Shown here: in pieces, positions 17,015 to 25,680 of the stretch
How positions within the stretch are numbered: position 1 is the stretch's first letter
Layout of the letters: each line of letters starts with the position of its first letter
Origin: Thermogemmatispora sp042408965
Lineage (GTDB): Bacteria; Chloroflexota; Ktedonobacteria; Ktedonobacterales; Ktedonobacteraceae
DNA: 64,000 bases
Reading direction: 5' to 3'
NCBI GenBank assembly: GCA_042408965.1
Contig: JBHOQN010000156.1
Location: 1-64,000, forward strand
Position numbers and translations under genes: made by a program
Notes under the pieces: generated by a model
What the model was told of the DNA's origin: nothing
What the model saw: only the letters and a program-made list of their open reading frames with translations
Database searches by the model: none

Positions 17015-18406
17015 TCAAAACCAGCGCGTCTCCTCGCGCAGCACACGCTGCCGCCCCGCTGGACTGAAGCACGAGAACTCCTCCAGGGCGCTGGCGCTCA
17101 GGCCACCAGGGATGCGATACATCAGCAGCGAGGCTGGAACGCCGGGCTCCACTGACTCGAAGCGGTGGGGGACCAGCGGCCGAACATAGGCCGAGTCCTC
17201 AGCGTAGAGTGTGGTCTTGTGTTCCTCTCCCCAGATCAGACAGACGGGCGTTGTCCCATAGTTGAAAATGTATTCATGCAGGTGGTGCTGGAGAACGCTC
17301 CTGGCCGTGTCGTGCCCGCGCTCACCAAGGACACGGAGCGCAAAGCTTTTGTGATAGGGCTGATGTCTGCTGCGAGCCAGCTCGAATAGCTCATAGGCTG
17401 GCGTCTCCTCGTCGGGATAGTAGCGCTTCTGGGCAGCAGACGAGCGCACGACAACGACCTCTTCATCTGGTAGAAGAGGAGTGACCTGCAGGTCGAGAGG
17501 GCGGATATTGAGCGCAGCGGCCGTCAGCGCCAATTCCTCTTCTGTTGCGCCTCCCTCGCTCACCAGGAGATGAGCGCGTTCTGCCGGAACACCGGCCTTT
17601 GTCAGGCGTGCTATCAGTTGTGAAGTAGAAAGGGATTCAGCGGCGAGCTGGCGTTTCAGGAGAGAAACGAAGGCCTGCTTGGTGTTCCGTGGATCGGCCA
17701 CGAGGTGCTCGATATGCTCAGGCTGGAGCAGAGCGAAATCCGAAAGGGAGCGGCGTACCTCACCCCCGTAGGTGACGGCGATGATCAGTCCCAGTTGCTC
17801 GGAGTCACGGCTGGCGAACGTGTGGGGAGTGTAGGGAGTGATGAAGTTGGAATCCCCCGTGTTCAGTTCGGCGCAGTAGCGCTTGCCGCCACTCTCCCAG
17901 TAGAAATTGACCTGGCCGATGAAGAAAGTGCCCTGGAACAGCAGGTGACCCTTGTTATAGGCAACATCGGGGTTATAGGGGTCCCCGTTGTCCACCACAC
18001 GTAGGGGCTGAATCCACTCTGGTTTGAAGGGGGCCAGGCGGCTCATAGCCGTGTCACGATATTCATAGAAGGGGGCCGGATTGCCAGTGCGGTCAGGGCG
18101 TAGAAAGATGCGGCTCGACTCCTGCGATTGTTGTGCCCGGTAGATCTTGACGCCGTGATCGGTGTCGTCTTCTTCGAGCCAGAGGTCGTGTAGCGAAATC
18201 GGGTAGGCACGAGCCATCGCTACAAGGACGCTGCGTGCGGTCTCCAGTTCTGCTTCGCCGGAGATAACCGCCTGGATCTGGGTAGGATCTTTGCCCAGGT
18301 CGAGGGCCAGGGCTTCGACTGTGCGCTTTAAGTCATTCGCCTCGCTAAGAATGCGTGCGCCCAACGCTCGCAAGTAGTTGCGGTGCTGCTCCTGATCTAC
18401 GGTCAT
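17015..18406 (-). CDS. mpnS: Methylphosphonate synthase-like iron oxygenase (MPnS/HEPD family)
   Basis: A 463-residue protein of the 2-hydroxyethylphosphonate dioxygenase/methylphosphonate synthase family: an XRE-like helical N-terminus, a first cupin with the metal site, and a second HTH/cupin repeat (PLVPHRFESVEPG). The segment GHLLFQG gives His 154 and Gln 158, and FITPYTPHTF gives Ile 189 and His 195. As I recall the published structures, methylphosphonate synthase uses two His plus Gln and has Ile where the dioxygenase has its Glu ligand; both features match here, and Lys 27 fits the conserved N-terminal Lys. It should turn 2-hydroxyethylphosphonate into methylphosphonate. ATG 18406 follows AAGGAGC. 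Flanked by PEP mutase and the decarboxylase. Confidence 0.8.
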   Translation of the reverse strand: MTVDQEQHRNYLRALGARILSEANDLKRTVEALALDLGKDPTQIQAVISGEAELETARSVLVAMARAYPISLHDLWLEEDDTDHGVKIYRAQQSQESSRIFLRPDRTGNPAPFYEYRDTAMSRLAPFKPEWIQPLRVVDNGDPYNPDVAYNKGHLLFQGTFFIGQVNFYWESGGKRYCAELNTGDSNFITPYTPHTFASRDSEQLGLIIAVTYGGEVRRSLSDFALLQPEHIEHLVADPRNTKQAFVSLLKRQLAAESLSTSQLIARLTKAGVPAERAHLLVSEGGATEEELALTAAALNIRPLDLQVTPLLPDEEVVVVRSSAAQKRYYPDEETPAYELFELARSRHQPYHKSFALRVLGERGHDTARSVLQHHLHEYIFNYGTTPVCLIWGEEHKTTLYAEDSAYVRPLVPHRFESVEPGVPASLLMYRIPGGLSASALEEFSCFSPAGRQRVLREETRWF

Positions 18407-18481
18407 TCTTAGTGCTCCTTGTAGTGAATCGTAGGGGTCGGAGTGGATCAGCGCTGCTGTTCCAACTGAGCCCAAGAGGAG

Positions 18482-19417
18482 TTACAACGTGCAAGAGTTG
18501 CTTGCACCATGGGCAGAGAGTGGTTTTCTGACGTGACGGCTGGGCCGGTGGGGGCTACGAAGGTGGAGCGGCTGGCCCATATGCTGTAGGGCGAAGATCT
18601 CCTGGACAGAGACCAGCTCCCCCTCGACGCTGCTCGCCCGCCCGCTCTGGGCGATCTGAGCAAAGACCTGCCGCATCGATTTGACGGCGCTGCGCATCCC
18701 CTGATTCGCATAGATCACGATGCTGATTCCCAGGCGTTGCAGCTCCTCCTCGCTGACCGTGGAGTAGGTGGTTGGCACCACGGCTATTGGCGTAGAACAC
18801 GACCAGCGCTCCATGAAACGTGCAATCTCTATGGGGGTTGTGGCCTTCGAATGCACCAGAATCACGTCTGCTCCTGCCTCTGTATAGGCCTCCGCGCGCT
18901 CCAGTGCGGCTTCCAGACCCTCGCCGACAATGAACGCTTCTGTGCGGGCGATGACGACAAAGTTTGGATCGCGCTGCGCATCTTTGGCCGCGCGAATCTT
19001 GCTGGTGAAGCGTTCTAGCGACTCGAGGTCCTGTGGTCCCTCCATAAAGCTATTCATTTTGGGAAAAACTTTATCTTCAATGCACACAGCGGCGATGCGC
19101 ATCCGTTCGTAGTGACGTACGAGATGGACGATATTGTATTCATCCCCATAGCCAGTGTCGCAATCAGCAATGATGGGGATGGTCGTTACGAACTCCATCT
19201 GCGCCGCGGCTTCTAGGAACTCAGTCATAGTCACGATGCTGGCGTCAGGTAGGCCGTAGGAGGCTGAGATCTCCAGGCCACTCGCCCAGATAGCCTCGAA
19301 TCCTGCCTCTTCGACTAACTTGGCGCTCAGGCCATTGTGGGCTCCCATCGCTCTGACGATACGATTAGTGCTGAGCAGCGCGCGCAGCTGCCCAGCTTTG
19401 GTCATGCTGATTCCCAT
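18482..19417 (-). CDS. pepM: Phosphoenolpyruvate phosphomutase
   Basis: A 311-residue isocitrate-lyase-superfamily barrel that makes the C-P bond of phosphonopyruvate from PEP. The hallmark EDKX5NS motif is present as EDKVFPKMNS (residues 114-123), which separates PEP mutases from methylisocitrate and oxaloacetate enzymes. Asp residues for Mg2+ are in ADCDTGYGD near 86. The last ~25 residues, Arg/His/Ser-rich, extend beyond the barrel. ATG 19417 has AAAGGAG about ten bases upstream. It is the first gene of the operon and marks the locus as phosphonate-making rather than phosphonate-degrading. Confidence 0.93.
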   Translation of the reverse strand: MGISMTKAGQLRALLSTNRIVRAMGAHNGLSAKLVEEAGFEAIWASGLEISASYGLPDASIVTMTEFLEAAAQMEFVTTIPIIADCDTGYGDEYNIVHLVRHYERMRIAAVCIEDKVFPKMNSFMEGPQDLESLERFTSKIRAAKDAQRDPNFVVIARTEAFIVGEGLEAALERAEAYTEAGADVILVHSKATTPIEIARFMERWSCSTPIAVVPTTYSTVSEEELQRLGISIVIYANQGMRSAVKSMRQVFAQIAQSGRASSVEGELVSVQEIFALQHMGQPLHLRSPHRPSRHVRKPLSAHGASNSCTL

Positions 19418-20292
19418 GTCTGTCAAGCTCCTTTGCAGCTAGATCGCCAGCGACGTCGTGCGTTCCCCATCTGCCTGCATGGGCGCTCTGGTTCCTGTCC
19501 AGTTCGCCTGCTTCTCGTGACGGAGCCACCTCCATGCGCTGCTATACCCAGCGGATAAGTTAGCGCTGGTCAGGATGAAAAAACATGCCAGCCACTTGTG
19601 ACCCTCTTCAGAAACTACGATGCCTGGCTGGAAGGGATTCGGGGATCTTCATGCCTGGCGTTTCACTAATGAAAGGATAACAAGAGGTTGGCCTGTCATC
19701 CCTGTCGTTGCATCGATGGGGTGCGAATGCCGCACCTGGTTTGCAGATGTAAGAAGCAGTGTCAGCTTGATAGAAAGTATAAATGCTCAGTCCTGAAGAA
19801 AGGATGGACTTTTACAGGATCGCATGGTACATTTCCTGGCTTTGCGGGAGCGGAGCTCGCTCTTCTCTTGCCCTCTGAGCGGCTCGCCCCGACGCTTAGC
19901 AACCTAGGGAGCCGAAGGGAGACGATTCACTCGCTAGATGATTCTCAGTTGCTTACCGCTAGCCGAGACTATCGCATTGCTCTTATGGGTACCTTCAGGC
20001 ATACTCTGCTCAGACTGCAATCGACCGCGATCGGAAAGACGCCAGCGCGGGCTCGCGGTCTGCTGTCCTATCTTAGGAACGACCGGACATATCTATGTCT
20101 GCTCTCCAGGAAGGAGGTGGTGCGTACCGGGGTGTTTAAGAGCAGAGCATGGCGCTCTACTGCTTCCGGTGAGCTGGAGGCTTGCGTTGACCCCTGAATA
20201 CGAGAGAAAAGCAGGATCGAATCCGCATGGGCACAGCGCGTGTATCTGCTGAGTCGGCCGTTATCCTTACATATTGAAAAGGAGGATTTGTC
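19418..20292. other. Long divergent gap between phosphonate operon and acetate transporter
   Basis: It should hold the promoters of pepM (leftward) and the transporter (rightward). A 170-codon frame at 19688-20197 has no ribosome site, is Cys/Arg-rich at its start and resembles no family I know. A TATAAAT stretch near 19777 could be a -10 element. Nothing else stands out. Confidence 0.4.
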
Positions 20293-20937
20293 ATGGCTCG
20301 CGTCGTAACAGAGCAATCCACACCTGTAACCGCTCCTGCTACTATTGCTAACCCTGCACCACTCGGGCTGAGCGGTTTCGCTGTGACAACCTTTGTACTC
20401 AGTGCGAACGCTGCCGGCTTCTACAAGGCGCCGTACATTGTCCTTGGTCTGGCCGTCTTTTACGGCGGGCTGATGCAGATCATCGCTGGCATCCATGCCT
20501 TTAGGGTCGGCAACACCTTCGCTTGCACGGCCTTCTGCTCCTATGCCGCCTTCTGGCTCTCGTTTGCCGCGCTCTTCATTCCTGGCTTTGGTGTGATGGC
20601 CGGCTACACCAGCCCGAAAGGGGCGTTCCAGGGTGCCGACTTTGATGTCGCACTGGGGATCTACATGCTTGCCTGGGCTGTTTTTACCGCCTATGTTTTC
20701 GTTGCTTCCTTCAAAACCAACTGGGTCCTGGTGACAGCCTTCTTGCTGGCGTTGCTGACCTTCCTGGCTTTCGGGGCTGCTTATCTGATGCTGGGCAACG
20801 GGATGGATGGCAGCCTGATGCTGAAGATTGGTGGCTGGCTGGGGATCGCTCTGGCCGCCTCTGCCTGGTACGGGGCTGCCGCCTTCCTGCTGGCGGAGAT
20901 GGGTTCCTTTAATCTCCCTATCGGCCCGCTCTCCTGA
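20293..20937 (+). CDS. satP: Acetate/succinate transporter (GPR1/FUN34/YaaH family)
   Basis: A 214-residue membrane protein with six hydrophobic helices. The family signature NPAPLGLSGFA lies just before helix 1 (residues ~21-31), and the narrow-pore Phe/Asn residues of helix 1 (TTFVLSANAAGF) are present. Members import acetate, succinate or similar short acids with protons. AAAAGGAGG precedes ATG 20293. It stands alone as a gene. Nearby propionate and acyl-CoA genes make uptake of short-chain acids plausible, but no shared regulation is visible. Confidence 0.9.
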   Translation: MARVVTEQSTPVTAPATIANPAPLGLSGFAVTTFVLSANAAGFYKAPYIVLGLAVFYGGLMQIIAGIHAFRVGNTFACTAFCSYAAFWLSFAALFIPGFGVMAGYTSPKGAFQGADFDVALGIYMLAWAVFTAYVFVASFKTNWVLVTAFLLALLTFLAFGAAYLMLGNGMDGSLMLKIGGWLGIALAASAWYGAAAFLLAEMGSFNLPIGPLS

Positions 20938-21134
20938 CTTTCCCACCTCTGTGGGGGACGCTTGGCGCAGCGGCTGGCTCTCCACTCCAGCCGCTGCTGA
21001 TCGATTTTTGCGCTCGGCCGCTCTTCTATCTACAGGCGTTGACTCTGGCAGACCAGATACTGTCCTGGCTTACTGTCGGCCGGCAGTCCGGTCATCCTAT
21101 CTATAGGAGCTTGGCTTTTGTGAGGAGTTTCAGT

Positions 21135-21722
21135 ATGAGCACTGCTGCTGATCAGAGCCTGTCCAGTCGGCATAGAGTGAGGCTTCCTCTCGCTGCTGAC
21201 GCTGAGGATTCCGCCAACACTGGTAGTCCGTGTAACCAACTGGTCGTCTATCCCGGCACCAGGAAGGGCCATCGACCATTCATCGTCATTGTTGATCGCT
21301 CGCGAACACTGCGTAAGGTTGTAGAGATCGTCCTGGCCCGTGCAGGCTACGAGGTGGCAGGCTTTTCCAGTGGCGTTTCCGCCCTCTCCTGGCTTGTGGC
21401 CACCCGTGGGCGTCTTCCCCAGCTCATTTTTGTCGATAGCGAGCTGTCAGGGGTCAGCGCCTATCAGTTCGTCAGGCGTTCTCGCGCGATTCCCTATTGT
21501 GCGCGTGCGGCCTTCGTGGTGCTCTCGCGTCGCGAGACGCTGCTTGGAAAGCTGAGAGCTGGCTTGGTTGGTGCTCAAGAGATCGTTTCTAAGCCGTTCA
21601 GAACCCAGGATCTGCTCGACCTTGTCAGGCGCTATGTTGGGCCGGGCGATCCCACTGCTCCAGGTCTGGTCTGGGAAATGGATGAGGTGGATGTTGCTGA
21701 CGATTCTTTAGGCTCTGCCTAG
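21135..21722 (+). CDS. Response-regulator receiver-domain protein
   Basis: A 195-residue protein with a ~47-residue disordered N-terminus then one CheY-like receiver domain. The phosphoacceptor is Asp 101 in FVDSELSG; the acid pocket holds Asp 54 (VIVDRS), one acidic residue where most have two; Lys is in VSKPFRTQDLL. A 25-residue acidic tail follows. There is no output domain, so it is a stand-alone receiver that may act by protein contact, as in PilG/PilH- or SpoIIE-type systems. ATG 21135 has TGAGGAG upstream. No histidine kinase is in the window. Confidence 0.82.
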   Translation: MSTAADQSLSSRHRVRLPLAADAEDSANTGSPCNQLVVYPGTRKGHRPFIVIVDRSRTLRKVVEIVLARAGYEVAGFSSGVSALSWLVATRGRLPQLIFVDSELSGVSAYQFVRRSRAIPYCARAAFVVLSRRETLLGKLRAGLVGAQEIVSKPFRTQDLLDLVRRYVGPGDPTAPGLVWEMDEVDVADDSLGSA

Positions 21723-21756
21723 ATCCGCTCACCTTCGCTTGCCCACTCGCTATGGT

Positions 21757-21806
21757 AGCAGGATCTTTGCCCAGGTTGAGGGCCAGGACCTCGACTATGC
21801 TGCCCT
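21757..21806 (-). pseudogene. Fragment of a second mpnS-like gene (HTH region)
   Basis: Read on the minus strand this gives SIVEVLALNLGKDPATIA, closely matching TVEALALDLGKDPTQIQ of the methylphosphonate-synthase-like gene. The DNA is about 80% identical to 18282-18330 over 50 bp, in the same orientation. No further similarity is clear on either side. It abuts the stop codon of the amino-acid permease. It is most simply the relic of a partial duplication or of a lost second gene. Confidence 0.6.
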
Positions 21807-23443
21807 TAGCAGTAAGGCCCGTGCTCTGAACTCGTTGCTGGGCCACTGGCCCCCTTATGGGTTTTGGAGAAAGGACGCTGACGCAGCAGTGGTGGAGCGG
21901 TGCCGATCAGCAGGGCTGCTGCGCCGAAGGCACACAGTCGTTCAAGTGGGTTGATCCAGATACTGAGGCCATGAATGAAAAGATAGCCGACAAAAAGTAA
22001 GAACAGACTGCTTGTGAAGATGGGGTGGCCCAGAAAGGCATAGATGGTCGCGCGAGCCTGGCCGCCTCTGCGACGGCTGGCCAGAAGAAGGGCGACCGGG
22101 ATGATGCCAGCAAAAATGGGGCCAGTGATAACCCCTGCGATGCTAAAGGGGTGTGAGAATGACTGGGTACCACTCACCAGAAGCATCTCCGCGCATGCGA
22201 GGATGCAGAGTAGCGGGCTGAGTGAGAGCAGGAAGCGCCCTTTCTCGTTGTAGAGAATCTCTCCGAGATGCGCTACGATGCCTGGGCGCCCAGATGACTG
22301 CTGCGAGAGAGAAAGACTTCGCTGTGGCAGCAGATCATGCACCAGTTGCGAGAGGACGGAGGCCTCTCTCAGCGAGCCCACTCCCAGGCTGATCACCAGC
22401 AGCAAGCTGCCCAGTGCTCCCGCTAGGGGCCCATGTTGCTGGTGAAGCAGGCTCAACACGGTCCCGCTATAGGTTGAGAGCAGGCTGGGGGCAAAGGCAG
22501 CTCCCGTTCCTAGGACCCAGATGCTCCACAGGAGAATCATGCCAGCAGTGCCAGCGATGGTGCCCCTCACCAACGAGCGGGCGTCGGGGTCGCGTGGGAG
22601 GATGTTGCCGGCAACCTGCGTGATAAGCTTGTGCTGTGCGGTATAAGCGAGGTAGATCACTCCGAAAGCGCCAAAGCGCGTCATGTCTAGCCTTTGCCCG
22701 TTGCTTGCCAGAGGGGTCACGAGGATGTATTGCAGATGGAGATGTGTCAGGGCGATCGCCGTCAGTGCCAGCAGCAGCAGAATCTGTGCCGCTCCCAGCA
22801 GGAGCATGGCTCCCAGGGGAAGCTTCAGCGAGCCATGTGCCAGCACTACTGCTCCAATGAGAAAGACTGTGACGACCCAGATGACCGCGGGCAGTCCCGT
22901 AAGGTCCGCCAGCGTCGTTGCGATACCGATGTAGACCGAGAGGAGCGCGAGAAAGGAGCCGATGCCTAGTGATAGTGTGAAGAGGAAGGTCCCGATCTGT
23001 CCTATGTAACAGGCAATCAGCTTGCCGATAAAGGTCTGACCGTGATAGATCGTGCTGCCGCGTGCGAGGGCTTCGATGACACAAAGAATGGTCAGGGTGT
23101 TGCAGAGGCCGAAGAGGAGAATCAGAGCCAGACCTGGCAGGACACCGATCGCCGCCACGGCCGTGGGAAAGGCCAGCACAGCTGAGGAGGTATTCAGGGT
23201 AAGGGTAAGCAAGCAGGCTGCCCAGAATGGGGGAAGCGATGCGAGCCAGCGTTCCAGGCGGTCCCCAGTGTGGACCAGCTGACAGGACGCTCGGAGCCAC
23301 CAGCCGGGACGCCTACGCGGAGATCTGGCGTTCTGGCTCTGTCCACGCTCCTGGCGGAAGAGGGACGTCTGGTGCGCCCTCCGAGGTGCTGCTCTGACCG
23401 ATGTGCAGGAGAGAGGGGTTCTGGCTGGCTCTATAGAGAACAT
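21806..23443 (-). CDS. Amino-acid permease-like transporter
   Basis: A 545-residue integral membrane protein with an Arg-rich cytoplasmic N-terminus of ~70 residues and 11-12 hydrophobic helices starting at PPFWAACLLTLTLNTSSAVL. The first helix with its small-residue break (FPTAVAAIGVLPGLALILLF) resembles the unwound helix of the amino acid/auxin permease and tryptophan/tyrosine permease families. It probably imports an amino acid by ion coupling. ATG 23443 has AAGGAAG upstream; the frame extends 65 codons further without a good start. No partner gene is evident. Confidence 0.7.
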   Translation of the reverse strand: MFSIEPARTPLSCTSVRAAPRRAHQTSLFRQERGQSQNARSPRRRPGWWLRASCQLVHTGDRLERWLASLPPFWAACLLTLTLNTSSAVLAFPTAVAAIGVLPGLALILLFGLCNTLTILCVIEALARGSTIYHGQTFIGKLIACYIGQIGTFLFTLSLGIGSFLALLSVYIGIATTLADLTGLPAVIWVVTVFLIGAVVLAHGSLKLPLGAMLLLGAAQILLLLALTAIALTHLHLQYILVTPLASNGQRLDMTRFGAFGVIYLAYTAQHKLITQVAGNILPRDPDARSLVRGTIAGTAGMILLWSIWVLGTGAAFAPSLLSTYSGTVLSLLHQQHGPLAGALGSLLLVISLGVGSLREASVLSQLVHDLLPQRSLSLSQQSSGRPGIVAHLGEILYNEKGRFLLSLSPLLCILACAEMLLVSGTQSFSHPFSIAGVITGPIFAGIIPVALLLASRRRGGQARATIYAFLGHPIFTSSLFLLFVGYLFIHGLSIWINPLERLCAFGAAALLIGTAPPLLRQRPFSKTHKGASGPATSSEHGPYC

Positions 23444-23649
23444 AGTCACTTCCTTATTTATGTATGCAAGCACCGTTCTGTTGCCCATCAGATCGGAGCG
23501 ATCGGCGAGAGGGAGAGAGCGGCACCGCAGATTGAAGATGTCCGTCGCTCTCAGGATAGAAGAGGATTGCAGCGGCCTCAAGGGATTTTTATGGACCGTG
23601 TCGTCATCTTTTGCGGCTCTTTGCTGCGTGTTCAGCATCGCGCGGGAGA

Positions 23650-23700
23650 GGGTCCTTCGACGTCACCTCGACGCAGGAGTGGAGTGACGTCGAAGGACCC
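23650..23700. terminator. Perfect 17-bp inverted repeat downstream of the cupin gene
   Basis: GGGTCCTTCGACGTCAC (23650-23666) is exactly complementary to 23684-23700, with a 17-nt loop. It lies 33 bp past the stop codon of the minus-strand cupin gene and upstream of the permease. Position suggests a terminator for the prp operon; absence of a T-tract leaves a protein-binding site possible. Confidence 0.55.
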
Positions 23701-23732
23701 TGTAGATCTCAGATCAGAGAGAAAGAGGGGCG

Positions 23733-24068
23733 CTAGGGCCTCAGGCGGGCCAGCAAGTCCTCGCGGACGGGAGTGAATACCTCGATCAGTTCGGTCTCCT
23801 GCAGTGCCACCCCCCCGTGAGGTGTTTGTGAGGGAATTGCCACGACGTCGCCTGCGATGAGTACCTGGTGCTCCTCGCCCAGAGTGAAATCGAGAGTGCC
23901 TCGCAGGACGATCGTCAGCTGTTCGTGTGGATGGGCATGAAGAGTCGCAATGGCCCCCTCTGTCAGGATAAGGCGGCTCACCATAAGGTTCTCGCCAGCG
24001 AATCCCTGGAAGCTGATCCCGGGGAAGAGGCTGACGGCCTGCTGCTCGAACAAGCGTAGCGTTTTCAT
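23733..24068 (-). CDS. Small single-domain cupin
   Basis: A 111-residue cupin. Motif 1 is HAHPHEQLTIVLRGTLDF near residue 45, giving two His and a Glu-position ligand, and motif 2 is PSQTPHGGVAL near 80 with the last His. GDVVAIP marks the turn between them. It likely binds a metal and a small acid; similar proteins follow catabolic operons. ATG 24068 has GAAGGAG upstream. It sits about 150 bp after prpD in the same direction and may be the last gene of the methylcitrate operon. No enzyme activity can be assigned. Confidence 0.8.
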   Translation of the reverse strand: MKTLRLFEQQAVSLFPGISFQGFAGENLMVSRLILTEGAIATLHAHPHEQLTIVLRGTLDFTLGEEHQVLIAGDVVAIPSQTPHGGVALQETELIEVFTPVREDLLARLRP

Positions 24069-24216
24069 GTTGACTCCTTCTACAACGCTCCCCTTCCGAC
24101 CGCGGCCACGGAGGGCAGAGTGGCCGCGGGAGTGAGAGCAAGGGCCTGAATATGATGATGGACTGAACGGTAGTCTCTGAGGAGGTTGCCTCTGCTCACC
24201 TTGCGCTGAGGGATGG

Positions 24217-25656
24217 CTAGAGGGTCCAGAGCTGCATAAACTCATGAACAGGCGTGCTTTCCAGACGGTGCTGATCACTGCAGATGGCCTCGATACTCGC
24301 GATCTGTTCTGCGGTGTACCGTGTGGCGAGATTCTCCCTGAATTTGCGTTGCAAGAGTGGCAGTCCCTCGGTGCGCCGGCGGCGGTGGCCGAGCGGGTAT
24401 TCGACTGCAACCTGCTCCGTCATGCTCCCGTCCTTGAAAAAGACCTGCAGGGCGTTGGCAATAGAGCGCTTCTCTGGATCAAGGTAATCCCGACTGTAGC
24501 GGGCATCCTCGACGACCTCCATCCGATCACGCAACCAGTCTATGCGTGGATCGGCCGCGGTGCTCGCCTCGTAGGAGTCGGCGTCCAGCTTGCCGAAGAG
24601 CAGGCCGACAGCCACCATGTACTGGAGGCAGTGATCGCGGTCCGCGGAGTTGGCGAGCGGTCCACGCTTATCGATAATACGCCTGGCGGGCTCCTGGGTC
24701 GTGATCACGATGCGAGCGACCTCCTCGAGACGTCCTACCACCTGTTCGTGGAGGGAGAGGGCGCATTCGACGGCTGTTTGTCCATGAAACTCTGCTGGGA
24801 ACGCGACTTTGAAGAGGATGTTTTCCATCACATAGGAGCCGAAGGGGCGTGGGACGCTCAGAGGCTTGCCGCCGAAGAGGGCGTCGCAGAATCCCCAGAT
24901 GGGCGCGCTCAGGGCAGTCGGGTAGCCCATCTCGCCGGCACGTGTGAGCAGCGCCAGGCGTACGGCGCGGCTGGCGGCGTCTCCGGCGGCCCAGGACTTG
25001 CGCGAGCCGGTGTTGGGAGCATGGCGGTAGGTGCGTAGACAGCCCCCGTCGATCCAGGCCTGGGAAAGGGCGTTGATGATCTCCGTCTTCGACCCTCCAA
25101 GCAGGGCGGTGGTGACGGCAGTCGAGGCCACACGCACCAGAAGCACATGGTCGAGGCCTACGCGATTGAAGCTGTTCTCAAGCGCCAGCACGCCCTGGAT
25201 CTCATAGGCCTTGATCAGAGCGGTCAGGACACGATGCATGGTCAGTGGCTCGCGTCCTGCCGCTGCTGCCACCTGGCTCTGGTAGTCGGCGACGGCCAGG
25301 ATCGCAGCGATGTTATCGGAGGGATGTCCCCATTCAGCGGCGAGCCAGGTATCATTAAAGTCCAGCCAGCGAATCAGCGTACCAATGTTAAAGGCTGCCT
25401 GAACCGGATCGAGAATAAACGATGTGCCCGGGACCCGCGAGCCGTAAGGTACCAGGGTCCCGGGCACCAGAGGCCCGAGCAGCTTGCTGCATGCGGGGTA
25501 GCGCAATGCCAGGATGCCACAACCGAGGGCGTCCATCAACGCCAGCCGGGCTGTCGTATAGGCCTCGGCGCTGGTAATGGGTGTCTCTGCCACGTAGTCG
25601 GCGATCTCACAGAGAAGTTGGTCGGGCATGGGCCGACCGCAATCGGGGGTTTCCAT
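24217..25656 (-). CDS. prpD: MmgE/PrpD family 2-methylcitrate dehydratase
   Basis: A 479-residue protein matching PrpD: LALMDALGCGILAL near residue 40, the WLDFNDTW segment near 98, AEWGHPSDN near 107 and the small-domain region EFHGQTAVECAL near 300. It dehydrates 2-methylcitrate to 2-methyl-cis-aconitate, or directly to the hydratable intermediate, in propionyl-CoA oxidation. The length fits the family. TTGGAGC precedes ATG 25656, 24 bp after the end of prpC. Operon order prpB-prpC-prpD confirms the role. A separate aconitase would finish the cycle. Confidence 0.92.
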   Translation of the reverse strand: METPDCGRPMPDQLLCEIADYVAETPITSAEAYTTARLALMDALGCGILALRYPACSKLLGPLVPGTLVPYGSRVPGTSFILDPVQAAFNIGTLIRWLDFNDTWLAAEWGHPSDNIAAILAVADYQSQVAAAAGREPLTMHRVLTALIKAYEIQGVLALENSFNRVGLDHVLLVRVASTAVTTALLGGSKTEIINALSQAWIDGGCLRTYRHAPNTGSRKSWAAGDAASRAVRLALLTRAGEMGYPTALSAPIWGFCDALFGGKPLSVPRPFGSYVMENILFKVAFPAEFHGQTAVECALSLHEQVVGRLEEVARIVITTQEPARRIIDKRGPLANSADRDHCLQYMVAVGLLFGKLDADSYEASTAADPRIDWLRDRMEVVEDARYSRDYLDPEKRSIANALQVFFKDGSMTEQVAVEYPLGHRRRRTEGLPLLQRKFRENLATRYTAEQIASIEAICSDQHRLESTPVHEFMQLWTL

Positions 25657-25680
25657 ACGATGTGCTCCAACAGAACGGTC

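Noticed and set aside
17015..18406. Hydroxyethylphosphonate dioxygenase (phosphinothricin-type pathway)
   Set aside because: Same family, but Ile 189 stands six residues before His 195 where the dioxygenase needs Glu, and Gln 158 is positioned as in methylphosphonate synthase. Kept only as the alternative.
20068..20985. 305-codon minus-strand frame over the acetate transporter
   Set aside because: It is antisense to a clear GPR1/FUN34/YaaH protein and its translation is a low-complexity Gln/Arg/Gly mix.
22467..23300. 277-codon frame within the amino-acid permease region
   Set aside because: Shifted frame on the same strand as the permease; Arg/Ser/Pro-rich and lacks membrane helices or motifs.
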